Positions 8,983 to 17,540 of a DNA stretch of 33,971 bases are shown in pieces. The number at the start of each line of letters is the position of its first letter. Positions within the stretch are counted from its first letter, which is position 1. The stretch spans positions 1 through 33,971 of the forward strand of contig DAHXKV010000040.1 in assembly GCA_027366155.1 (NCBI GenBank), written 5' to 3'. This DNA is from Microcaldota archaeon. GTDB taxonomy: Archaea; Micrarchaeota; Micrarchaeia; Micrarchaeales; CABMGC01. The translations under genes were made by a program, and so were the position numbers. The notes under the pieces are model-generated. The model was not told the origin of the DNA and ran no database searches. It saw only the letters and a list, made by a program, of their open reading frames with translations.

Positions 8983-9831
8983 TCACTTCCGTATTGGACT
9001 GGACGTGTCCATCCACGGTTCTCGTTTGAGACCAAAAATATCCAGAATATGTTTAAGCTGAAGGGCGTTTTCCGGGAGGAAGTAGAAGACAGTTTCCTTG
9101 TCTTTTGCCCTTTCTCCGATTCCTGTGCCCTTCATGCCGAGTGCCTCGAACAGTTTCTGGCGTACATTGCCTGACAGTGAGGTTATGCTCTCGCGGGAAA
9201 GTTCCATCTGCGTACACGCAACGGATGCCTCGAAAAGCCTCCTGCTTTCTATCAGGCTGTTTATGCCAAGTAGCGACGTAAGCTGCAGCTCTTTGGGAGG
9301 GATCCTGAATCCTTCCTTTTCTGCTATCGGAACCGCAGATGATGCTATTTTTGCAAGGCCGTTTTTGACAAGGACATTTGTCGCTTGCAGCATGCCAGAT
9401 ACTACTGAATCATATGGTGCATCTTCCCTCCTGAGGCTGCTGAAAAGCTCGTGCAGGCTTGAGTCGCTGTGCGAGTTTACGATTGCATGTGCTATGAATG
9501 CAGGTTCCTGCCTCCGCCTCTTTTCTGAGAGCTCTTCGCGCATAAGGAAGAGCTCCCATGAATGCGCCTCGGGGCCGGGAATCTTTCGCCTCGGCGAAGA
9601 GACTGCCAGCCTCTCTCGGATTAGGCGGATTGAGACTCTTTTGGCGTCCATCGATTCAGAAATAGGACCGAAACGCTCTGTTACAAATATGATCCATGTG
9701 AGGAGGGCGCGCTTGTCTGTTAGTGACCTGGCACTTTCCAGCTGGTCCAATGCCGAAGTTCTTGTATTTCCCAGATAGATATTTCCCGGGTTTTTTGCAG
9801 CATGAGCCATTTGGTGTTTTTTAGTAGTCAT
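8983..9831 (-). CDS. Hypothetical protein, charged and mostly helical
   Basis: 282-aa ORF with an upstream TATA-like motif (gatatttataggtt region on the complement), no recognised family. Confidence 0.6.
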   Translation of the reverse strand: MTTKKHQMAHAAKNPGNIYLGNTRTSALDQLESARSLTDKRALLTWIIFVTERFGPISESMDAKRVSIRLIRERLAVSSPRRKIPGPEAHSWELFLMREELSEKRRRQEPAFIAHAIVNSHSDSSLHELFSSLRREDAPYDSVVSGMLQATNVLVKNGLAKIASSAVPIAEKEGFRIPPKELQLTSLLGINSLIESRRLFEASVACTQMELSRESITSLSGNVRQKLFEALGMKGTGIGERAKDKETVFYFLPENALQLKHILDIFGLKREPWMDTSSPIRK

Positions 9832-9892
9832 GATTAGTAGTGGTGTGCTATTGAGATATTTATAGGTTATTACATAAAAGCCAATGCAGGGC

Positions 9893-10987
9893 TCATCTTA
9901 TCCTGTATTCGGTTCCGCGCCATGTTATGCGTTTCATGCGCGAGGCCGAGACCAGGTTTGCAGCATAGATGAATGGAAGCAAGAAAGAAATGAGTACAGA
10001 CTCGCCAAGCCTCCGCCCTGGCCTCTTCGAATTTATCAGCCCATTTCTCGCGGAGTGCAGGAGTAGGATTATGAAGAGCGGCGAGGCCAGAAGCGAGAGA
10101 GATATTCCGGAGAGCACAAGCAGGGATTCTGCAATGTAGAAAGGCAGCCCAATATACAGATTGCCATTATTTCCCATTATGGAAAGTGCTGTCTGCCTGT
10201 TGGACCACTCCAGGAAGGTTGAGAAGCCGTCATCGGAATAGACAGCCGGCTGTGGTGAGCGTATGTACGCTATGTGTAGTCCGTTGCGCTTCGCTGCAAT
10301 GGTAAGGCAGATGTCGTCAGAAACTGAGTACCTTGAATTCAGCATCAGCTCTTCTGCTCCTTTGTCAAGCAGGCTTTTCCTGAAGGCGAGCGAGCCGCCC
10401 CATCCGAAACGGGTCGATTCCCGTTTCATGAGGCCTTCGCCCACAATGCCCCATGAGGATTTAACCCTCGACCAGAAGCCGCCTGCAGGGCTGAAGTACG
10501 GATACATTGTTGATAAACCAGTACCGGGATCGTTAAGTGGGAGAATCATATGCTCAAGCCAGCCCTTTCCGAAACGCACATCGGAATCAGCAATTACATA
10601 CGCGTCGTAGTTGGGAAAAGCCTTTACCGCGGAGAGGATTGCGTTTACCTTGCCGCTTGCTTTGCCCGAGACCTTCCTGGAAACCATGAAGTCTATGCCC
10701 AATGCCTTTATCTGCCCGAGTGAAGGGTCGCTTATTTTGTCAACTATCGCCACCAGCCTTGAATTCCCGTATTTCTGGGACTTGAGTGAGTCCAGGTTCT
10801 CTGAAAGCATATAGTCAAGGCCTTTGCAAGGCACCATTACGAGCACGCTCTTCACTCTTTTTACTGCAGGCCTTGGAGTAGAAGAGATTGCCTTTGCGCG
10901 GGAAATGGCGCCGGCAATGTCTATTATTGCGATTACCGCTAATATGAAAACAGAGAAATATTCCCATACAAGAAGAGGCGTTGACAA
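9893..10987 (-). CDS. Family 2 glycosyltransferase, ceramide glucosyltransferase/HpnI-like
   Basis: 364 aa; VMVPCKGLDYMLSENLDSLKSQKY, AYVIADSDVRFGKGWLEHMI, FGWGGSLAFRK, late (Q/R)xxRQ-like NRQTA motif, C-terminal TM segments. Confidence 0.83.
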   Translation of the reverse strand: MSTPLLVWEYFSVFILAVIAIIDIAGAISRAKAISSTPRPAVKRVKSVLVMVPCKGLDYMLSENLDSLKSQKYGNSRLVAIVDKISDPSLGQIKALGIDFMVSRKVSGKASGKVNAILSAVKAFPNYDAYVIADSDVRFGKGWLEHMILPLNDPGTGLSTMYPYFSPAGGFWSRVKSSWGIVGEGLMKRESTRFGWGGSLAFRKSLLDKGAEELMLNSRYSVSDDICLTIAAKRNGLHIAYIRSPQPAVYSDDGFSTFLEWSNRQTALSIMGNNGNLYIGLPFYIAESLLVLSGISLSLLASPLFIILLLHSARNGLINSKRPGRRLGESVLISFLLPFIYAANLVSASRMKRITWRGTEYRIR

Positions 10988-11031
10988 GCTACCAGCACAT
11001 AATTTATTAGTATCATTTTAATATTTAAGTC

Positions 11032-12069
11032 ATGTTCAGAACATTCCAGACTGTGCTTGTGCCAGGGCTGATAGTTTTCCTGGTGACAGTTGTCGCCACG
11101 AGGTTCCTGATAGGCTACCTTTACAATGCAGGGATAGTTGCAGAGGACAGGAACAAGGGAAAGCCGAGGAAGATCGCAAGCAGCGGGGGGCTTGCCGTGG
11201 CTGCAGGGATAATATTCGGCGTGCTTGCATACACTTCAGGAGGCACATTCGTGTTCAAGCCCGTGCTTGACATTTCACAGCTGCTTGCCGTTGCGCTCTC
11301 AATAATGCTAATAGCAATGGTGGGATTTCTAGATGACATAAACGTGCAGAAGAAGAGGGTAGAGAGCACAGACAGGATGGACATCAGGCAGGGGCTCAGG
11401 CAATGGCAGAAGCCCGTACTTACGCTGGTCGGGGCGCTCCCGCTAATGGCCATAAACGCAGGAGTGAGCGTCATAAACGTTCCTTTCGTAGGCAACTTGG
11501 ACCTCGGCCTTCTGTACCCGCTCCTTGCCGTGCCGCTTGCAGTGATATTCGTCTCGAATGCCGTAAATCTGCTGGGCGGATTTGACGGATTGCAGCCGGG
11601 AATGACTATCATAGCAGGGATAGGGCTCTTGCTGTACTCTGTGTTTTTCGGCACATATATGGGCACGCTTCTCTCAACGCTGATGGTTGCAGCCATACTC
11701 GCCTTCCTGCCATTCAACGCGAAGAACTCCAGGATAATCCCGGGGGACAGCTTCACTTATGCAGTAGGCGCAACAATGGTCGCGATAATGGTCATGGGCC
11801 ATGAAGAGGCATTCGGCCTGATAATCTTCATACCGTGGATAATAGAATTCTTCCTGCATCTGCGCAGGAAATTCAAGGTAAGCGACCTTGGCATACCGCA
11901 GAAGGACGGCACGCTCAAGCCCCCATACGGCAAGAAGATTTACAGCCTGACCCATCTGGTAATGAATCTTAAGAAGGCCAGCGAGATGGATGTTACAGTT
12001 TATCTGTGCGCCCTTGAGACCGCAGTTGTAATCCTTGCCTTCCTCCTCAAGTTTGCAGGCTTGCTGTAG
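11032..12069 (+). CDS. UDP-GlcNAc:polyprenol/dolichyl phosphate GlcNAc-1-phosphotransferase-like protein (Alg7/AglH/MraY superfamily)
   Basis: 345 aa polytopic membrane protein; DRNKGKPRKIASSGGLAVAAG, MVGFLDDINV, NAVNLLGGFDGLQPG, NAKNSRIIPGDSFTYAVGA. Confidence 0.88.
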   Translation: MFRTFQTVLVPGLIVFLVTVVATRFLIGYLYNAGIVAEDRNKGKPRKIASSGGLAVAAGIIFGVLAYTSGGTFVFKPVLDISQLLAVALSIMLIAMVGFLDDINVQKKRVESTDRMDIRQGLRQWQKPVLTLVGALPLMAINAGVSVINVPFVGNLDLGLLYPLLAVPLAVIFVSNAVNLLGGFDGLQPGMTIIAGIGLLLYSVFFGTYMGTLLSTLMVAAILAFLPFNAKNSRIIPGDSFTYAVGATMVAIMVMGHEEAFGLIIFIPWIIEFFLHLRRKFKVSDLGIPQKDGTLKPPYGKKIYSLTHLVMNLKKASEMDVTVYLCALETAVVILAFLLKFAGLL

Positions 12070-12314
12070 AAACGGCCGTTGCCGCGCGCCATGCTTGACT
12101 GGTATGCCTGCCGGGTCAGGAGGACGTCTTCACGCTTTATTAGCTTCTTCCTTCCTGCATGCGCGGCGTACCTTACTGCCTTATTCGTGAGCTTGTCCGC
12201 AAGCCTTTCCAATTCCTTCTCGAGGCCCATAACCGCATCTTCAGTTACGCGCTCGGCGCCTGCCTCCCTCAGGAATTGTTCTACATCATATAAACTGAAC
12301 TCCCTATTACCCAT
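12000..12314 (-). CDS. Histone-fold DNA-binding protein with a basic C-terminal tail
   Basis: 104 aa; VEQFLREAGAERVTEDAVMGLEKELERLADKLTNKAVRYAAHAGRKKLIKREDVLLTRQAY matches the archaeal histone fold, followed by about 31 residues SSMARGNGRFYSKPANLRRKARITTAVSRAHR. Confidence 0.85.
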   Translation of the reverse strand: MGNREFSLYDVEQFLREAGAERVTEDAVMGLEKELERLADKLTNKAVRYAAHAGRKKLIKREDVLLTRQAYQSSMARGNGRFYSKPANLRRKARITTAVSRAHR

Positions 12315-12436
12315 TTTTGCACCTGTTGGAAACAGCTTATCTTAAAATGTGAAGCTTTAAAAACCTTGATAAAAAACCAGGAATAGTGGCAGTTTCGCTT
12401 CCCCTCCGTTTGGCTTTTTGGAGCGCTCAGTCCAGA

Positions 12437-13633
12437 TCATTTGTAGCGCAGGAGGGCGCCGATTCCCTTGAACCCCATTAGAAATTCCTTCCCATATGAA
12501 CTGTCGCTTGATACAAAAAAGACGCTCACAGACATGCTTTCTGCAAGGTCTATCAGCTCCTCTGCCACGTCCTCGGCCTTGACTATGGTGAGATTGGCTC
12601 CGCACTCGTGCTTCTGCTGCCTTTCCTCCCCGGTCTCTATCTTCTCAAATGTGAGGTTTTCGCTGGGGCACTTGTATGTTACCCTGTGCAGCTGTATCTC
12701 GTCGCTTATTATCAGGGTTTCGACCTTCTTTGACTCGAGGGCCTTCTTTGTCTCCTCGTAGCCGAATACTGCCAATCCCCCACGTACACGTTCGGAGATG
12801 AATTTTTCTATTATCTTGCGCTCCTTGGCCGCTTCCTCCTCTTTGAGCAGCTCTGCTGCCTTCTCCACTATCTCGTGAAGCCCGAACTCGTCAGTGTATC
12901 CAGTATCGTATGTCCCGAGTATCTTTATCTGGTAGTTGAGCGTGTTTCCCTTTATGAATCCCTCCTTCGCAGGGCCTGGACCCCCAACAAGCAGACCTTT
13001 TATCTTGAAGCTGTTCTGCATGAATATATCGTTTATGCTCTCGCTCACTCGTTTCACGTAATCGTTTATGCTCTCCTCTATGGCACGCTCATACCTCCGT
13101 GCCGACTGCCCTCCCTTCCTCACCTTCGCATGTGCGGTGGAGTTCAGTTTTCTTAGCGTCTGTATGTGCGCGCCCTTGAGCATGCCAATTGTTGCTTCGC
13201 GCCCATCCATTACAACAAGGCAGTAGCTGTCCCTGTTGTCCATTATCATCTCCAGAGGCTCAAGCATGAATGTCGAGTCGCAGCGATAGATGTTGACATT
13301 CAGCGGGGAGGGAGGCTCTATGGAGAATAGCTCTATCTCGGTGCGGCTCGGGTTGCTGGAGATGTTTCCGCAAAATACCACCAGGCCGTTCTTTGGCGTC
13401 TGTCTGAAGAGGCGCAGGTACTGGATTATCTTGTCTATTGCCGCGAGCACGTTTGTCCTTGTGCTCTTTGATTTTATATTGGAAGACTGGCTGTATTCCT
13501 CCCTGAGCTTGTTTGTCTCTTCGCTTAGCTGGAACCCAGCAGGCACGTAAACGCTTATGAGCTCTGTCCCTGAACCGCGTATGGTGCGTAGCCTCTTTAT
13601 CTCCTTTATTATGCTGTAGTCGCTTGTCGCCAT
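12437..13633 (-). CDS. prf1: Peptide chain release factor aRF1
   Basis: 398 aa; NIKS motif (SSNIKSKSTR), GGQ motif (KVRKGGQSARRYERAIEE), VGGPGPAKEGF. Confidence 0.95.
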   Translation of the reverse strand: MATSDYSIIKEIKRLRTIRGSGTELISVYVPAGFQLSEETNKLREEYSQSSNIKSKSTRTNVLAAIDKIIQYLRLFRQTPKNGLVVFCGNISSNPSRTEIELFSIEPPSPLNVNIYRCDSTFMLEPLEMIMDNRDSYCLVVMDGREATIGMLKGAHIQTLRKLNSTAHAKVRKGGQSARRYERAIEESINDYVKRVSESINDIFMQNSFKIKGLLVGGPGPAKEGFIKGNTLNYQIKILGTYDTGYTDEFGLHEIVEKAAELLKEEEAAKERKIIEKFISERVRGGLAVFGYEETKKALESKKVETLIISDEIQLHRVTYKCPSENLTFEKIETGEERQQKHECGANLTIVKAEDVAEELIDLAESMSVSVFFVSSDSSYGKEFLMGFKGIGALLRYK

Positions 13634-13637
13634 TTCA

Positions 13638-14948
13638 TTATCCTATTTCCTTTATGCCATTCATGAACGGCAGCAGTGGGCCTGGAACGCGTATCTTACC
13701 GGTTTCCTTGTCATAGTAGTTCTCCACTATTGCGACTATGGCCCTTGTTGTGCTCCCGAATGCGGTTGAGTTGAGCGTGTGCGCGTACTTCCTCTCCCCG
13801 CCCTCGTCGTATTTTATATCAAGGCGCAGGCTCTGCCAGTCGGTGCAGTTTGAGCAGGAGACCATCTCGCGGTACTTGCCCTGGCCAGGAAGGTATCCTT
13901 CTATGTCGTACTTCTTGGAAGCCACTGTGCCTATGTCTCCGGTGCAGATGTTCACAACGCGATACGGTATGCCCAGTTTTCTGGTTATGCTTTCTGAATT
14001 CGAGATGAGCTCGTCGAACATCTTTGGCGAGTCCTCTTCCCTTGAGACTATGAACTGCTCCACCTTGTAGAACTGGTGCACCCTGAATATGCCCTTGGTG
14101 TCTTTGCCGTGTGATCCTGCCTCTCTCCTGAAACAGGGGCTTATGCCTACGAACCTGAGCGGAAGATCCTTAGCCGAAAATATGCGCTCTGCGTTGAGTG
14201 CGGCTATTGCATGTTCGGATGTTGCTATCAGGAAGAGATCTTCTTCAGTCTTTTCAAGATCCTCCCTGCCGATCGATTCCTGGTTTTCTCCTATTCGGTA
14301 TAAGGTTTCCTGGAAGTCTGCCATTGCAGTGGCGCCCATGTAGTATTCCTTCCTCAGCATCAGCGGTGGAGATATGAGAGTGTATCCCTTTGAGACAAGC
14401 TCATGTATCTGGAAGCTTATCAGTGCCTGTTCCAGTAGTGCGAGCGCGCCCTTGAGGTAGTAGAACCTTGCGCCGGAGACCTTTGCCGCCTGCTCCAGGT
14501 CTATGAGGCCCATTGAGCTTAGTATCTCGTCATGGCTCGGGATTTCCTTGCGTGTTGTGGCATCTCCCCATTCCCGTATAACGACATTCTCTAGGTCGTC
14601 CTTCCCGAATGGGACTGTCTTTTCTAGCACGTTCGGCATGTTCCACAGCAGCTTGTCTATTTTCTTCTGGAACGCTGCGCCGGTCCCCTCAAGCTCCTCT
14701 ATCTGCTTTCTCAGCGTGGCCAGTTCGCCCGTCTTGCTTTCCGAAGGTGCCTTTCCCGCCTTCCGTTCAGCTGACACTTCCTCGCTTCCCCTGTTTCTCC
14801 TTGAGCGCAGTTCTTGGACCTGTGCCTGCAGCTTCCTGTTCTCCTCGTCTAGCTGCAGCAGCTCGTCTATCGGGTAATCGCTGCGCCTTTGCTCCAGCGA
14901 TTCACGTATCTGCGGAAGATGGTCGCGCACGTACCTGGTTGTAAGCAA
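13638..14948 (-). CDS. serS: Seryl-tRNA synthetase
   Basis: 436 aa; N-terminal coiled coil, LIATSEHAIAALNAERIF, GISPCFRREAGSHGKDTKGIFRVHQFYKVEQF, VSCSNCTDWQSLRLDIKY, TLNSTAFGSTTRAIVAIVENY. Confidence 0.96.
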   Translation of the reverse strand: MLTTRYVRDHLPQIRESLEQRRSDYPIDELLQLDEENRKLQAQVQELRSRRNRGSEEVSAERKAGKAPSESKTGELATLRKQIEELEGTGAAFQKKIDKLLWNMPNVLEKTVPFGKDDLENVVIREWGDATTRKEIPSHDEILSSMGLIDLEQAAKVSGARFYYLKGALALLEQALISFQIHELVSKGYTLISPPLMLRKEYYMGATAMADFQETLYRIGENQESIGREDLEKTEEDLFLIATSEHAIAALNAERIFSAKDLPLRFVGISPCFRREAGSHGKDTKGIFRVHQFYKVEQFIVSREEDSPKMFDELISNSESITRKLGIPYRVVNICTGDIGTVASKKYDIEGYLPGQGKYREMVSCSNCTDWQSLRLDIKYDEGGERKYAHTLNSTAFGSTTRAIVAIVENYYDKETGKIRVPGPLLPFMNGIKEIG

Positions 14949-15029
14949 TAAATCTCCTCAATAATCCTAATGATAAGAGTTAATAGGATAAACAATATAA
15001 TACCAATAGCAGAAGGTAATAGGCAAAAT

Positions 15030-15116
15030 GCAGGGGTGGCAGAGCTCGGCCAAATGCGGCGGGTTTAGGGCCCGTTTCCTTTAGAGGATTCGTGTGTTCA
15101 AATCACACCCCCTGCA
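15030..15116 (+). tRNA. tRNA-Leu (anticodon UAG)
   Basis: Acceptor GCAGGGG/CCCCTGC, anticodon stem GCGGG/CCCGT with loop TTTAGGG, long class II variable arm, T arm GTGTG-TTCAAAT-CACAC. AT-rich caatataata upstream. Confidence 0.94.
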
Positions 15117-15212
15117 CGTATACAATGGCAAGTTGGACCAGATACCACTAAGGCGGGCAGTTTGGACGTTTCTGCCTTTGGCTTATTATATCATGGCTTG
15201 CCCTTTCATATT

Positions 15213-16268
15213 ATGATATCTTTGCGAAGGCCGGCCGTAGACGCGTCATCGCTTGAGGTTGCTGCGGACGCAGTAGGCAGCTACGCGAGGCGGGTTCTCG
15301 GGGAAGGCAACAAATCGGCTGCGCATAATTTTGGCCATCTGCAGAGAGTTGCGAGATACGCTCCGCTCATAGTCAGGGCTGCCGGAGGCAGCAGGAGGGA
15401 TGAAGAGCTGGCCAGGATAGGAGGCTATTTGCACGATTTAGTCAGGTCACCGACGCAGACGGTCGATGATGAAACGCTCTCTGCTAAGAAGGCGGAGCCC
15501 GTCCTAAGGGGCATGAAAAAATTCACGGAAGAGGACATACACACAATATTGGCTGCGGTGCACTCAGAAAGCATGCCAAAAAGGCTTCTTGGGTCAGGCA
15601 ATAAGGATTATGCCTCATGTTTTAGGGGAAGGGAGCTGGTCTGCCTTGCTGTCGGCCTCGCCGACAGAATAGAGGCAAATGGTGCCTATATAATAGCAAG
15701 AAGATCCCAGTTTGTTGGAGGGGAGAGGTTTCTCTACGGGGATCTTGGGAGGCTCAGGCGCAGACTTGAAGAAGAAAGACATCCGTTTGCCAGGGAATTT
15801 GATCCGAGAATGGCAGTCCTGTGCGAATCGTACATACGCCTAGGCATGAAGAACAACCAGGACTTTTACCCGAAGTGGTTTTTGCCGGTAGTCAGGAGGT
15901 TGTTTTTCGAGCAGAGAAGTTTCTATTATGCACTTATGGCGTCAAAGGGCTTGATGGAGGCGGATGTGGCGAGGATCCTAATTGAGATAGGTTTCCCTGC
16001 AGTAACAGGGCATGAGATAATTGAGTGGGAGAGAAAGAGGTTGGATTCCGGAAGAGAAGTAAGCGCAGTTACTGAAGAGCAGATTGGCGCAGCGGTGGAG
16101 GTGGTTGCATTTTTCAGTGCTCCGGAAATTGCATCTATGGATACCGCAGGCGCGATAGGCAAGTTTAAAACGTCAAACCCGGTTGCAGCGAGATGGCACG
16201 GGGAGATGATGGATTACCTGCGCGGTGGTCTGGCAGAACAGATTAGCAATCTGAGGTTGAGAGGCTAA
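15213..16268 (+). CDS. HD-domain metal-dependent phosphohydrolase
   Basis: HNFGHLQRVARYAPLI...RIGGYLHDLVR...AAVHSES is an H...HD...H pattern. Tracked ORF starts at 15162; the internal ATG at about 15213 looks more likely. Confidence 0.75.
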   Translation: MISLRRPAVDASSLEVAADAVGSYARRVLGEGNKSAAHNFGHLQRVARYAPLIVRAAGGSRRDEELARIGGYLHDLVRSPTQTVDDETLSAKKAEPVLRGMKKFTEEDIHTILAAVHSESMPKRLLGSGNKDYASCFRGRELVCLAVGLADRIEANGAYIIARRSQFVGGERFLYGDLGRLRRRLEEERHPFAREFDPRMAVLCESYIRLGMKNNQDFYPKWFLPVVRRLFFEQRSFYYALMASKGLMEADVARILIEIGFPAVTGHEIIEWERKRLDSGREVSAVTEEQIGAAVEVVAFFSAPEIASMDTAGAIGKFKTSNPVAARWHGEMMDYLRGGLAEQISNLRLRG

Positions 16269-16364
16269 CCCATAGGTAATTAATAATGGCATCTGCCTCC
16301 CGACAAGATAATTAACTTTTGCGATTTTAAGATTAAGATTGGCATCCGGGTGCGTCGTGTATAC

Positions 16365-16952
16365 ATGATATTGATAATCGTAAGGCATGGGGAAACCAGA
16401 GAGAATTCAAGAGACATAATACAAGGACATATGGATGGCAGCATTACGAGAAAAGGCATCATGCAGGCCGAGACGGCAGCGGCTGAGATCTCGAGGTACA
16501 AGGCTGATGCGATTTTCTCCAGCGACCTTGGACGGGCAGTAAAGACGGCAAATGAAATAGCTAAGTACCAACATGCGAGGGTTTATTATTCAAAGGCCCT
16601 CAGGGAGAGAAAAGTGGGGACTTTCGAGGGAAGAAAAAGGAGCGAGTTTCACGAATACAGAAGATCTCAGGGAATCGAGGAGCACAGCTTCAGGCCCAGC
16701 GGCGGGGAGAACTATGCGGATGTGAAAAGGAGGGCGGTCAGTTTCATACGAAGAGTATATAAAAAATACAGGAATGGGACAGTAATAATAGTGACGCATG
16801 GCGTAGTCATACGTGCACTTGTTTCTTCGTATGCAGGCATTCCGCTCAGGAAGTCTCCCGGAATAAAAGTGCGCAATGCAGGATGGATAGTGTTTGATGT
16901 AAAAGACGGGAAGAGGGCAGTGGAGATAGAAAATGGCCTAGAGATAGAATGA
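16365..16952 (+). CDS. Histidine phosphatase (phosphoglycerate mutase-like) family protein
   Basis: IIVRHGETRENSRDIIQGHMDG, AIFSSDLGRAVKTANEI, LRERKVGTFEGRK, VIIVTHGVVIRAL. Tracked ORF starts at 16350; the ATG at about 16365 (MILIIVRHGET) fits better. Confidence 0.88.
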   Translation: MILIIVRHGETRENSRDIIQGHMDGSITRKGIMQAETAAAEISRYKADAIFSSDLGRAVKTANEIAKYQHARVYYSKALRERKVGTFEGRKRSEFHEYRRSQGIEEHSFRPSGGENYADVKRRAVSFIRRVYKKYRNGTVIIVTHGVVIRALVSSYAGIPLRKSPGIKVRNAGWIVFDVKDGKRAVEIENGLEIE

Positions 16953-16955
16953 CTT

Positions 16956-17474
16956 TCAGCTGCGCATAAGCCCCGAATCAGGGTCAAGTGCCTTTGCAAT
17001 CAATTTTGCTGCCGATTTCATCTTTGGCAGAGAGATATTTGAAAAGACATTGTTCTCTTTTTCCTGCGGGCTGAATCCCGTGCAGATTTTTAACAGGAGA
17101 ATTCGGTCCGATCCTGCAGTTCCGTTGAACCCTGCGGTTTCTATGTAGGTGCCTTCTGGCATCTCCTCGACGGTGCCGGTTATGCTGCTGTACTTAGTTA
17201 CTGATTCGCCTTTCTTCTGGAATATTTCAAAATATAATGAGGTTTCTTTGGCGATTGGGCCTAGGCAGCGCGTATGTACCCTTAAAGACTCCAGAGCCTT
17301 GTCTATTCCATGGCAGGAGAATATCAGAAGGCTTACAAAACAGGCAGTGCGGATGTTTCCTTCAGGCACAGAAAGCTTTGAGGTTGTGGCAAAGATTGCG
17401 GCATTGGGAGTTCTGCAGACGAGAGATTGAGACGGATCTCCTAAGCCGATTATGTGTATATTGCGCTGTGGCAC
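16956..17474 (-). CDS. Hypothetical protein, possibly secreted
   Basis: 172-aa ORF in an otherwise empty interval; an internal GTG start would give PEGNIRTACFVSLLIFSC, a short hydrophobic N-terminus. No family recognised. Confidence 0.4.
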   Translation of the reverse strand: MPQRNIHIIGLGDPSQSLVCRTPNAAIFATTSKLSVPEGNIRTACFVSLLIFSCHGIDKALESLRVHTRCLGPIAKETSLYFEIFQKKGESVTKYSSITGTVEEMPEGTYIETAGFNGTAGSDRILLLKICTGFSPQEKENNVFSNISLPKMKSAAKLIAKALDPDSGLMRS

Positions 17475-17540
17475 AGCATGGCTATTCAGAATATCCCACC
17501 TCCCAATAGCTTTCTTTGGGTACAGAATATTTATAGTTAC

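Noticed and set aside
9098-9778. 226-aa plus-strand ORF antisense to the 282-aa hypothetical gene
   Set aside because: Ser/Arg-rich composition typical of antisense translation; the minus-strand ORF is longer and has a promoter-like region. Not fully excluded.
11121-11756. 211-aa minus-strand ORF inside the GlcNAc-1-P transferase gene
   Set aside because: Lies wholly within a clearly identified plus-strand membrane protein gene.
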